Shown here piece after piece: positions 32,883 through 44,955 of a DNA stretch of 64,000 bases (positions within the stretch are counted from its first letter, which is position 1; each line of letters starts with the position of its first letter). Location of the stretch: contig CM023534.1 in assembly GCA_013350335.1 (NCBI GenBank), forward strand, positions 2,604,001 to 2,668,000. The letters run 5' to 3'. The notes beneath the pieces are model-generated. The model saw only the letters and a program-made list of their open reading frames with translations. It did no database searches and had not been told where the DNA came from. The DNA comes from Chimonanthus salicifolius (lineage: Eukaryota > Streptophyta > Magnoliopsida > Laurales > Calycanthaceae). The position numbers were made by a program, and so were the translations under genes.

Positions 32883-33916
32883 TACACACGAGAAAAATGA
32901 TATTTTAATCTTATAAAATCATCCTATTCTCATTTTTTATTATTTAATTTTTCTATCAATGAGAAAATGAATGTCAGCCAAGTAGTAGAAAATAGATGGT
33001 ACTCCTTCGGAATACTTGTCTTTTCATATCAGATTCATAGAACGGTATAAAGTAGTGTATATGAAAACATTTAGAAGCGTTCAAGAGGCCACGTGGCAGA
33101 TCCAACTTCTTTGGTTGTGTTCTTTCCCTGGGCCATTCAAGAAACTGAAAGGGGAGGACCATCAAAGTAGGTAATATAGAAAAGAAATGTAAAAATAATA
33201 AAGATTCATTTATTTATGGAGACATTTGAAGTTGGGAATGAATGAATGTTGGTGACACTGAAAACGACATGATCTTAAAAGGTGATGTTGGAGGCATGGC
33301 CTAATAGATCATTTGGATGGGCCCCACTTTAGTGGGCCTCCAAACACTGTAGCTTTTGACTTTTTAAATATACAGATCTTCACTTGTATCTTAGGGTTCA
33401 AGGTATTATAGTAAGTATTTTGATATAGGATCTATTAAATGGAGTGATATTAAGTTCATTGGAATAGTTTTTTCTTTAATATGTTAGTCTATAAAAAAAT
33501 ATCTTCATCAAATTGATCAAGTTATGTTTTTAAATATGATGAAGTTTAGTAATTAAGAAATAATATAAAATAATGAAAATTTGAGAGTTTCAAAAATATG
33601 ATATTATCAATCCAATCAAGGTGATTTATGATAAACAACATAATGAATGAAAGACCATTTGAACGGGCCCATTATCATCTCATTTGGAGGATCCCACGCC
33701 CGAGTGTGCACGATAATAATATGTGGCCCGTGCAGTGGTGAACATCACATTTCCAAATATATCCTTATTGAGTCCATTTTTTCTTTAATAAAAATTGTGT
33801 CCATACTTTCCAACTTAAGTTTGGTTTGAGAGTCGATATAATTAATGATGAAAGAGTATTCTGATTTTATCTTAAGGGACCACTATCTGCTTTAAATAGA
33901 TTCTGATTGTTACCAA
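32883..33916. other. Intergenic DNA, nothing recognised
   Basis: The sequence is AT-rich with no gene or repeat ends before the target-site copy of the LTR element. Confidence 0.4.
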
Positions 33917-33921
33917 CGTAT

Positions 33922-36900
33922 TGTAACGACCCGTCCCACTACGGGCACGTTAAAGCTGATCCAAACTCCTAAAAATAATCCAATACAATTTCGGATACTA
34001 ACCATAGCAATCCACCAGTAAATCAAAGACCGTAAGCATCAATTATGACTACAAATTATAGCATCATCCCGTTATTACATTCATCCCACCTAATGAAATG
34101 TACACATAATTCAAATACATCATAAAGTCCTCAATTACAAGATGGGACCCTTACAAATTAGGAAACTGCAACTCCATGCCCAACATCCAACTGAGGGTCC
34201 CGCCAACCTTCCCTCTACGAAGTACCTGTGAGGCAAGGGGGGTAAGCTCTACATGCCCAGTGAGGGTAACACCTGCATCATAAGTCATCAAGCATACACT
34301 GTACATAATCATGTGGACATATCAATGTCTACGATGTCTACATGCATTGCCATACAAACGTGTGCCCTACCCCTAGCACATAGGCCCACGTCAGCCGGGC
34401 CTCTGAGACATCCTCTAACCAACTGAATGCAACTCTCTTATGTACCCAACCGCAACAGTCCACTCACCCACGGTTACGCAGACTGATCCTCAGTCAGATC
34501 GGGGTCTCTAGTCCTCAACTAGACTTATGACCCTCTCATGATAACCCGTACATATACCACGACCAACTCAAGAATCGGACTCACTAGAGTCCCAAACTGG
34601 TTATCACACGGGAGTAACCACCTCACTAATCCTCAACGAACTGCCAATCAAACTCATCTATGGTCTCATCAACCAAGCACCAAAGTCTCAATAGTCAAAC
34701 TCATAACCTTGGACCTTATGTGCTGGTCTCCACACGACTGATGTACCCACCTCTCACAGAATTCTATAGGTCTTCTACCGAGTGAGTCGGCCGAACTCAC
34801 TCGTTACGTACTCATAAACTCCTGGTGAGTCAACACCCACAACACAAGCCTCAACAATGAACCCCAATGCCATAACCGCGGGTAAACACACTACCACATC
34901 GCACCACAGATTGTCCCCACCATACAGGTATCCCAGCCTGGAATATCTCATCACATCACATCGCACCAACCCTCGATCAATGAGCGGGCGAGCACATCCT
35001 CAGCCTACTCAGTCATCCAGGGAATTACAAACAATACCAGCGGGAGCTGTCCCTCACTGCATCGTCCCTCGACCTAGGCGAGTACCTCCTCGGCCTACTC
35101 GGTCATCCAGGGAATTACAAACCATACCAGCGGGAGCTGTCCCTCACCGCATCGTCCCTCGACCTAGGCGAGCACCTCCTCAGCCTACTCGGTCATCCAG
35201 GGAATTACAAACCATACCAACGGGAGCTGTCCCTCACCGCATCGTCCCTCGACCTAGGCGAGCACCTCCTCAGCCTACTCGGTCATCCAGGGAATTACAA
35301 ACCATACCAGCGGGAGCTGTCCCTCACCGCATCATCCCTCGACCTAGGCGAGCACCTCCTCAACCTACTCGGTCATCCAGGGAATCACAACCATACCAGT
35401 GGGAGCTGTCCCTCACCGCATCGTCCCTCGACCTAGGCAAGCACCTCCTCAGCCTACTCGGTCATCCAGGGAATTACAAACCATACCAGCGGGAGCTGTC
35501 CCTCACCGCATCGTCCCTCGACCTAGGCGAGCACCTCCTCAGCCTACTCAGTCATCTAGGGAATTACAAACCATACCAGCGGGAGCTGTCCCTCACCGCA
35601 TCATCCCTCGACCTAGGCGAGCACCTCCTCAACCTACTCGGTCATCCAGGGAATCACAACCATACCAGCGGGAGCTGGCCCTCACCGCATCGTCCCTCGA
35701 CCTAGGCGAGCACCTCCTCAGCCTACTCGGTCATCCAGGGAATTACAAACCATACTAGCGGGAGCTGTCCCTCACCGCATCGTCCCTCAACCTAGGCGAG
35801 CACCTCCTCAGCCAACTCGGTCATCCAAGGACCACAAGGCATACTGGCGGGAGCTGTTCCTCACCGCACCATCCTCCGACCTAGGCGAGCACCTCCTCAG
35901 CCTACTCGGTCATCTAGGAATCACCTCACCCGTCACACATTCGGGTACCGAAACCGCAAGGGACTTCTAAGGTTACCTTGGGTGAACCAACATTCAACCT
36001 GACGGCCTATCTAGGGTCAACATAATTACTTCTCAATTAGTCATCATCTGGGACTCCAAGGCACCTTGTTCTCTAAATCAGATTACGCCACTCTCATAGG
36101 TACGTCCGGGAAATACAAGACGGACCAACCATTTGATCCATGCAAGGGGTTACGACTACCCATTTCTAACCACAAGGGAGTCTGAATCCCAACCACGCGT
36201 CCACTGTGCGGTCCCACATAACATCCGCACCCTAACTACCCGACAAGCTAGGGGGAGTCTCTAGATCCTGATGTGGCCTAGTACCCATGCCCCACCGGCA
36301 CCCCACATATGCTGGCTATATGCATGCACAAATACCGCTACACACACTATTAACATGGTTCGTTGTATAATAATCAGATGCATATATGTCATTACCTATC
36401 ACGGGTTGGCATGTTAACATCCAAGCATGTTACAATGTCTAGCAGTCCAAACTAATCATCATATAGTCATATGGCCTTTTATCACCAGATTACATTACAC
36501 CATGATCAAACATATACCATCACATATCACATATTCACATACTGACATCTTAACATATTATCAACCAAAATAAACTCTGATCATGTCGCCACACAGTCAA
36601 TCAATCATGACATCAATTAATCAATTCATATGTGCCTCTGCGGGCATCGGATACGAATACACCCAGATGGGGGCCCGCCACATAATGGTACAAACAGTTC
36701 CCTTGCCGAGTGGCTCATAACACTGATGACCCCCATTCGCCGTATTCCGTACCCGCACATTTGATAGAGAAGTAAGATGCACAGATGCATGCTAAAAGCG
36801 ATGATGAGTTCCCTCACTTGTGTGTGTCCTTGAAATCCAATGCGAGAAAACGAGTCCGCTAGGTAGAAGGAAGTTCGATCTGTTGAAACGAGAGCACAAG

Positions 36901-37775
36901 GTTAAGCAATCGGGCAAAAAGAGTCAAACTAAGTCTGGACTACAAACGGGCCCGAAAGCGAGTCGGGTCCCAACCGGACTGAAGTGGGCCCGAAACTGAA
37001 AACTGGGCTAAACTTGGGTCGAGCTCGAAACTGAGCCCAAAACTGGAGACCGGGTTTTAAATTGGATCGGGCCTGAAACTGGTTCGAAACGGGCTGGGCC
37101 TGAATCGGGCCAGGCCGAAGGTGGGCCGGGCCTAACCGGGCCAAGGGCTAAAGTGGGCCGGACCCAAACTGGGCCAGGCCTAAGGCTGGGCTGGAACTGG
37201 GCCCAACTGGCCGAGTTGGGCCCGGGTCACCAAGGTCCAAATAGGGATCTAGCTGAGTCAACTCGGTTGTTCAACTGAGTTGACTCAGCAACTCGGTCGG
37301 GGAGAAGGAAAAACAGTGAAAATGGGGGAAAGAAAGGAAAAGAGGGGAAAAGGAAGGAAAATGAAGAAAAGAGAGAAAACCGAAGAAAGTGAAGAGGAAA
37401 GAGCAGGAATCGGAGGAAAGAGAGGAGAATCGGAGAGGAGACGAAGGGTTACCTGACTTCGATCGGAGAAGAGAGGCTTGACCGATAGAGGTCCGATGAT
37501 TTCCGGCGTCCACAGCAGCTGGGGAAGACGGTGGAAGGAAAAAAGGAGAGCAACGTGCGGCGGCGAGGGAGAGGGTGAGAAAGATGGGGTGCGGCGGCGG
37601 CGACGGATCTAGGGTTTTCAGCAAGAGAGAGGAGAAGAGAGGGGAAGGAGAGAAAGAAAGGAGAGAAAGAAAGGAGAGGGAGAACAACTGCTGCGGCGGC
37701 ACTGTAGCCCATCGCTACAGTGCTGCCGAAAATGAAATTTTAAGGGAAAGGGGGCTAGGTTTAGGGTTTGGGTTC

Positions 37776-37818
<43 letters not shown>

Positions 37819-38071
37819 TAAAAATCTTAAATTTTCCAAAATTAAATAAATTAGTTAAAACTCATTAAAAATCAATCGTCAAACATCGAGGAAGATAACG
37901 TGTAATTTTAAAATACTTTTGTTTGACAAAGTACACAAGAATTTGAAATTACCAAAATGCCCCGAGTCTCTGAACTCGGGATCGGGCAAACCAAGGCCCA
38001 CCACGGGGCCCACACTCTCCCTACTATTATCAAACCCCTAAAATCTCGAAAAATCGAATCGAGTTGTTACA
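33922..38071 (-). repeat. 3' LTR of the LARD element (4150 bp)
   Basis: It is the copy of 40407-44556 at an offset of 6485. Comparing by eye I found one clear substitution (g at 36311, a at 42796) and a difference in the T/A homopolymer near 37783-37818. It contains an array of 90-bp repeats (34985-35930), a GGCC-rich segment (about 36940-37230) and hairpins near 37255 and 37694. Confidence 0.95.
34985..35930. repeat. 90-bp tandem repeat array in the left LTR
   Basis: 'gggagctgtccctcaccgca' recurs at about 35042, 35132, 35222, 35312, 35401, 35491, 35581, 35670, 35760 and, diverged, 35850. Each unit also has 'ggtcatccagggaattacaa' and 'cctcgacctaggcgagcacc'. The period is 90, sometimes 89. 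Because 90 is divisible by three the units look like open frames with a 30-residue period. Confidence 0.95.
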
Positions 38072-38075
38072 ACAC

Positions 38076-38087
38076 TACCCCCTTTAA
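38076..38087 (-). promoter_or_regulatory. Polypurine tract
   Basis: The minus-strand sequence is TTAAAGGGGGTA, six bases from the LTR edge at 38071. It is where plus-strand DNA synthesis would be primed. Confidence 0.8.
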
Positions 38088-40392
38088 GGAATTTCGTCCT
38101 CGAAATTCACCTAAGGGTCGAAATCTGCAAAGAAGAACCGAGGTAATACTTCTTCTGTAGAATTGAAACTCACCGCTAAGTCAAACTTCTCACCATAAAA
38201 GATGTCGCCACACCTGACCTATCACACTCGCTCGGTAGCCCCTCAGTCCACACTGAGTCTTAAAAGAACCGTGCCAAAGTTCCCCATCCAAAACAAGGGA
38301 AAAATTTGCTCTGACCGGCTGTTTGTCCACAAATAGTATGCTGAGCTAAAACACAGTTGGGCATACAACTCTCTCTGTAGTATTGTTTGATCTGATGTGT
38401 AGAACTTAAACTTCGGTCTGACATTGTGGACTCAGCATCTCGCATAGACTAACTCCCTGCTCAACCCAACTAGTCCAAAAAGCTCCAAGAAGTCGGGCAT
38501 CCTTACTCCAAGGAGATAGGTGAGTTCTGTCAATCTATTCACTATATCTGTACCACTAATCCATGATGAAGAAGGAGTTGAAGCATCTCCACATGGCACT
38601 ACTCAAGCTGAGCTGCCGCCAACCTACTCTGGAGAGTCAAGTCGCCATCAGGTCTCACAGCCTAGATGTCTGGTCCACAACACACATTACAAAACCCCAT
38701 AGTCTGACTGTCTCTGCACTTGAATGTTGATTCTCCCGGGCTCTGTCACTCAACACTGGCAGAATCACCTCGTTGCATAGACTGGCCGCTATAGTCTCTG
38801 CACCTGATCAACAACCACTCCATGAACTTCATCCATCACGTCCGCTTCATGCTCAATTATTCCTGAACAAATAAGTGCCCAAAATCACAGTGATGGGGGA
38901 TACCCAGAATCTCTCTCAACAATGGATATCCCCAATTCGAGCAAAACACCATTAATGTCCATCCCGAGCTATTAGTGAAAAGTTATACTCATCAACATCA
39001 AGTCGTCTCGAATCAGAGCTACCAATTAACCATCCTGTACTAGCACATGGCCCTTATCATCACTGGAAACATCATAATAAACTGCACACCTGCGGCTTTT
39101 CTCTGCCTCCGGTACGACTATCACTATAGTGGTTGTCTGCCTCCACTCAAGAAAGCTGCATCACTGCCATTGTACCAAGAACTGATCACTCTCTCTGACC
39201 AATCTAACCGTAAGCACTGCCACCTAGAATAATCTGAATAAACTGCCAGACGCGATCTCTGCTTCATTCTGACAAACCTGTAGCACTACCTGTCGAAACC
39301 ACATTGCCAGGCAGCTACATTTATGGGATCAAAACTCGCATCCGACAAAACACATCCTCAAGAAGCAACAGGAATTCTTTCAGCTGTCTCAACAAGTCGT
39401 CAATCTCCAGTAGAAGAACTTCATCCTACTCTTTAATTTTGTTCAATCGTCGACCACTGGCACAAAATCTCACCGAGTCACCCTTCTTTTAGGCTAGCAA
39501 AGTTGGTATGCCCCCTGGTGGAATACCTAGACAATAGGTTTCACTGACTTTAGCCCACAAGTCTAGTCTCTATGTCCAACACCCCTGTCGGTATCATCCC
39601 AACGCCTGGCATCCCAGTGCCCTCTCAACTCAAACTGACTGACAAGCCACACGGTGATCAGATCCCTCAACACCCTGGCTGATGGTAAATCACTGCCTCT
39701 AAATAGAACACCACCGACTGTTAAGAGATCCGTCTCTAAGTATAATACGCTACATGTAATCCTGTACGAAATCCGTCAATCACTCCAACGGAGACGTGAC
39801 AAACAAGGCGTCTCCACCACATATACTCCCAAACTCAAACCACGACGAAGCTCAAAGTCATCGAGCGAGTCACGTATCCGAATCAAATCAAGTCTCAGAA
39901 CAAAAAACCAAGGGGTACTATCCCATCACTCGTATCAGTAGGATATATCAACCCACAAGGGGTGTTGCTGCCACACTTAGATTACTGCACTGAAGTCGTA
40001 CTCTGGTCAAATACTCTGACTTCCTACTAGCAAGATACTTCGGGTCTTCCGCATACACACAATGACAACTAAGATAAACAATCTGCTCACCAACATTTGG
40101 TTCTCCAAAGTCTCTATCACATGTCGGGGAATCCCTAAGGTCTTCGGATTACTATACCCGGTACGGTTTCCCTTACTCTAAAAGTGCTCATTCTCACCGC
40201 GAGTCAATCCACAAAATGAAAGTCTGACCAAGCTCAAGGGTCACCCCATCAGAATTACCACAACAACTTAGGGAAGTCAAAACACCACTATGGAAATAGG
40301 TTCCATCTACCCTATCACGCAGGGGATGAACTTAATCTCTGGTCATCACTTCACACACCACTGACCCATGCACAGTCCGAGAGTTGAACCGT

Positions 40393-40404
40393 GCTCTGAT
40401 ACCA
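40393..40404 (-). promoter_or_regulatory. Primer-binding site (tRNA-iMet type)
   Basis: The minus-strand sequence is TGGTATCAGAGC, the standard plant site complementary to the 3' end of initiator tRNA-Met, two bases from the LTR edge at 40407. Confidence 0.92.
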
Positions 40405-40406
40405 AC

Positions 40407-43400
40407 TGTAACGACCCGTCCCACTACGGGCACGTTAAAGCTGATCCAAACTCCTAAAAATAATCCAATACAATTTCGGATACTAACCATAGCAATCCAC
40501 CAGTAAATCAAAGACCGTAAGCATCAATTATGACTACAAATTATAGCATCATCCCGTTATTACATTCATCCCACCTAATGAAATGTACACATAATTCAAA
40601 TACATCATAAAGTCCTCAATTACAAGATGGGACCCTTACAAATTAGGAAACTGCAACTCCATGCCCAACATCCAACTGAGGGTCCCGCCAACCTTCCCTC
40701 TACGAAGTACCTGTGAGGCAAGGGGGGTAAGCTCTACATGCCCAGTGAGGGTAACACCTGCATCATAAGTCATCAAGCATACACTGTACATAATCATGTG
40801 GACATATCAATGTCTACGATGTCTACATGCATTGCCATACAAACGTGTGCCCTACCCCTAGCACATAGGCCCACGTCAGCCGGGCCTCTGAGACATCCTC
40901 TAACCAACTGAATGCAACTCTCTTATGTACCCAACCGCAACAGTCCACTCACCCACGGTTACGCAGACTGATCCTCAGTCAGATCGGGGTCTCTAGTCCT
41001 CAACTAGACTTATGACCCTCTCATGATAACCCGTACATATACCACGACCAACTCAAGAATCGGACTCACTAGAGTCCCAAACTGGTTATCACACGGGAGT
41101 AACCACCTCACTAATCCTCAACGAACTGCCAATCAAACTCATCTATGGTCTCATCAACCAAGCACCAAAGTCTCAATAGTCAAACTCATAACCTTGGACC
41201 TTATGTGCTGGTCTCCACACGACTGATGTACCCACCTCTCACAGAATTCTATAGGTCTTCTACCGAGTGAGTCGGCCGAACTCACTCGTTACGTACTCAT
41301 AAACTCCTGGTGAGTCAACACCCACAACACAAGCCTCAACAATGAACCCCAATGCCATAACCGCGGGTAAACACACTACCACATCGCACCACAGATTGTC
41401 CCCACCATACAGGTATCCCAGCCTGGAATATCTCATCACATCACATCGCACCAACCCTCGATCAATGAGCGGGCGAGCACATCCTCAGCCTACTCAGTCA
41501 TCCAGGGAATTACAAACAATACCAGCGGGAGCTGTCCCTCACTGCATCGTCCCTCGACCTAGGCGAGTACCTCCTCGGCCTACTCGGTCATCCAGGGAAT
41601 TACAAACCATACCAGCGGGAGCTGTCCCTCACCGCATCGTCCCTCGACCTAGGCGAGCACCTCCTCAGCCTACTCGGTCATCCAGGGAATTACAAACCAT
41701 ACCAACGGGAGCTGTCCCTCACCGCATCGTCCCTCGACCTAGGCGAGCACCTCCTCAGCCTACTCGGTCATCCAGGGAATTACAAACCATACCAGCGGGA
41801 GCTGTCCCTCACCGCATCATCCCTCGACCTAGGCGAGCACCTCCTCAACCTACTCGGTCATCCAGGGAATCACAACCATACCAGTGGGAGCTGTCCCTCA
41901 CCGCATCGTCCCTCGACCTAGGCAAGCACCTCCTCAGCCTACTCGGTCATCCAGGGAATTACAAACCATACCAGCGGGAGCTGTCCCTCACCGCATCGTC
42001 CCTCGACCTAGGCGAGCACCTCCTCAGCCTACTCAGTCATCTAGGGAATTACAAACCATACCAGCGGGAGCTGTCCCTCACCGCATCATCCCTCGACCTA
42101 GGCGAGCACCTCCTCAACCTACTCGGTCATCCAGGGAATCACAACCATACCAGCGGGAGCTGGCCCTCACCGCATCGTCCCTCGACCTAGGCGAGCACCT
42201 CCTCAGCCTACTCGGTCATCCAGGGAATTACAAACCATACTAGCGGGAGCTGTCCCTCACCGCATCGTCCCTCAACCTAGGCGAGCACCTCCTCAGCCAA
42301 CTCGGTCATCCAAGGACCACAAGGCATACTGGCGGGAGCTGTTCCTCACCGCACCATCCTCCGACCTAGGCGAGCACCTCCTCAGCCTACTCGGTCATCT
42401 AGGAATCACCTCACCCGTCACACATTCGGGTACCGAAACCGCAAGGGACTTCTAAGGTTACCTTGGGTGAACCAACATTCAACCTGACGGCCTATCTAGG
42501 GTCAACATAATTACTTCTCAATTAGTCATCATCTGGGACTCCAAGGCACCTTGTTCTCTAAATCAGATTACGCCACTCTCATAGGTACGTCCGGGAAATA
42601 CAAGACGGACCAACCATTTGATCCATGCAAGGGGTTACGACTACCCATTTCTAACCACAAGGGAGTCTGAATCCCAACCACGCGTCCACTGTGCGGTCCC
42701 ACATAACATCCGCACCCTAACTACCCGACAAGCTAGGGGGAGTCTCTAGATCCTGATGTGGCCTAGTACCCATGCCCCACCGGCACCCCACATATACTGG
42801 CTATATGCATGCACAAATACCGCTACACACACTATTAACATGGTTCGTTGTATAATAATCAGATGCATATATGTCATTACCTATCACGGGTTGGCATGTT
42901 AACATCCAAGCATGTTACAATGTCTAGCAGTCCAAACTAATCATCATATAGTCATATGGCCTTTTATCACCAGATTACATTACACCATGATCAAACATAT
43001 ACCATCACATATCACATATTCACATACTGACATCTTAACATATTATCAACCAAAATAAACTCTGATCATGTCGCCACACAGTCAATCAATCATGACATCA
43101 ATTAATCAATTCATATGTGCCTCTGCGGGCATCGGATACGAATACACCCAGATGGGGGCCCGCCACATAATGGTACAAACAGTTCCCTTGCCGAGTGGCT
43201 CATAACACTGATGACCCCCATTCGCCGTATTCCGTACCCGCACATTTGATAGAGAAGTAAGATGCACAGATGCATGCTAAAAGCGATGATGAGTTCCCTC
43301 ACTTGTGTGTGTCCTTGAAATCCAATGCGAGAAAACGAGTCCGCTAGGTAGAAGGAAGTTCGATCTGTTGAAACGAGAGCACAAGGTTAAGCAATCGGGC

Positions 43401-44556
43401 AAAAAGAGTCAAACTAAGTCTGGACTACAAACGGGCCCGAAAGCGAGTCGGGTCCCAACCGGACTGAAGTGGGCCCGAAACTGAAAACTGGGCTAAACTT
43501 GGGTCGAGCTCGAAACTGAGCCCAAAACTGGAGACCGGGTTTTAAATTGGATCGGGCCTGAAACTGGTTCGAAACGGGCTGGGCCTGAATCGGGCCAGGC
43601 CGAAGGTGGGCCGGGCCTAACCGGGCCAAGGGCTAAAGTGGGCCGGACCCAAACTGGGCCAGGCCTAAGGCTGGGCTGGAACTGGGCCCAACTGGCCGAG
43701 TTGGGCCCGGGTCACCAAGGTCCAAATAGGGATCTAGCTGAGTCAACTCGGTTGTTCAACTGAGTTGACTCAGCAACTCGGTCGGGGAGAAGGAAAAACA
43801 GTGAAAATGGGGGAAAGAAAGGAAAAGAGGGGAAAAGGAAGGAAAATGAAGAAAAGAGAGAAAACCGAAGAAAGTGAAGAGGAAAGAGCAGGAATCGGAG
43901 GAAAGAGAGGAGAATCGGAGAGGAGACGAAGGGTTACCTGACTTCGATCGGAGAAGAGAGGCTTGACCGATAGAGGTCCGATGATTTCCGGCGTCCACAG
44001 CAGCTGGGGAAGACGGTGGAAGGAAAAAAGGAGAGCAACGTGCGGCGGCGAGGGAGAGGGTGAGAAAGATGGGGTGCGGCGGCGGCGACGGATCTAGGGT
44101 TTTCAGCAAGAGAGAGGAGAAGAGAGGGGAAGGAGAGAAAGAAAGGAGAGAAAGAAAGGAGAGGGAGAACAACTGCTGCGGCGGCACTGTAGCCCATCGC
44201 TACAGTGCTGCCGAAAATGAAATTTTAAGGGAAAGGGGGCTAGGTTTAGGGTTTGGGTTCTTTTCTCTTTTTTTTTTTCTTTTTTTTTTTTTTTTTTAAA
44301 AAATAAAAATCTTAAATTTTCCAAAATTAAATAAATTAGTTAAAACTCATTAAAAATCAATCGTCAAACATCGAGGAAGATAACGTGTAATTTTAAAATA
44401 CTTTTGTTTGACAAAGTACACAAGAATTTGAAATTACCAAAATGCCCCGAGTCTCTGAACTCGGGATCGGGCAAACCAAGGCCCACCACGGGGCCCACAC
44501 TCTCCCTACTATTATCAAACCCCTAAAATCTCGAAAAATCGAATCGAGTTGTTACA
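40407..44556 (-). repeat. 5' LTR of the LARD element (4150 bp)
   Basis: It lies directly beside the primer site at 40393-40404, so on the minus strand it is the upstream LTR and would carry the promoter. Its length equals that of the other LTR. The T-run is interrupted by a C here (44279) and not in the other copy. Confidence 0.95.
41470..42415. repeat. 90-bp tandem repeat array in the right LTR
   Basis: It has the same array and the same unit order as in the left LTR, shifted by 6485. Unit number and variants agree between the LTRs, as expected if one was copied from the other at insertion. Confidence 0.95.
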
Positions 44557-44599
44557 CGTATGGTGTCATATCTAATCTCATGCATACACAAAATCACCT

Positions 44600-44695
44600 A
44601 CAAATCTCTTGTACTAAGTTGAGTTGGTCTGAGAGGAATCAAACCACGATCCTGAATCTAATCCTTACTATTTAGGCCAACTAAGCTACCTGTGC
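44600..44695 (-). mobile_element. SINE remnant beside the LARD insertion
   Basis: On the minus strand box A-like 'gtagcttagttggcc' and box B-like 'gtggtttgattcctc' are correctly spaced. The LARD inserted about 40 bp from it. Confidence 0.5.
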
Positions 44696-44825
44696 TTTGA
44701 TGGCTGGGTCAAACTCCTCCTGCTAATTCTTGAATGGATGCTAAAGTGAATCTCTTTGGTATAACTTTCACATTTAAAGAAAAAAAATATATCCAATATT
44801 TATTTTCAAGAGAACCCTACCGAAA

Positions 44826-44955
44826 TCCTTGACTTTGAAAAAAGAAGATATCTTATGGTTTGCACCTTTTAGAGACCATCATCAAATTGATCCTTGACTT
44901 TGAGAAAAGAAGATATCTTATGGTTTGCACCTTTTAGAGACCATCATTAAATTTG
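44826..44955. repeat. 65-bp tandem duplication
   Basis: Units 44826-44890 and 44891-44955 both contain 'tccttgactttga' then 'aaaagaagatatcttatggt', 'ttgcaccttttagagaccat' and 'catnaaatt'. Only about three bases differ. Confidence 0.9.

Larger units (their letters stand above)
38072..40406 (-). other. Internal domain of the LARD element, non-coding
   Basis: It is 2335 bp with only short chance frames. On the minus strand I see no zinc knuckle, protease D-S/T-G, RT 'YxDD' or integrase motifs. It would therefore depend on proteins from another element. I do not recognise a captured host gene. Confidence 0.8.
33917..44561 (-). mobile_element. Complete non-autonomous LTR retrotransposon (LARD type), with target duplication
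   Basis: The element proper is 33922-44556, flanked by perfect 5-bp duplications CGTAT at 33917-33921 and 44557-44561. Two LTRs of 4150 bp each begin TGTAAC and end GTTACA. The 2335-bp internal domain carries a primer site next to the right LTR and a polypurine tract next to the left LTR, so the element reads on the minus strand. No gag, protease, integrase or RT frame exists. Long LTRs plus a non-coding interior match the LARD class. The sequence just before the polypurine tract, 'gaatttcgaggacgaaattc', resembles the end of chromovirus (Tekay/Del-like) Ty3/gypsy pol regions, which suggests its parent lineage. Confidence 0.93.

Noticed and set aside
34857..35705. 282-codon open frame in the left LTR (and its twin at 41342-42190)
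   Set aside because: The frame is open because the 90-bp tandem unit is a multiple of three. It is antisense to the element, and several frames are open at once with 30-residue periodicity.
37271..37712. 143- and 87-codon Ser/Pro/Leu-rich open frames in the LTR (and twins at 43756-44197)
   Set aside because: They come from a purine-rich GA tract read on the other strand and match no family.
41470..42415. Direct repeats considered as a CRISPR array
   Set aside because: Units are contiguous 90-bp tandem copies without unique spacers, in a plant LTR.
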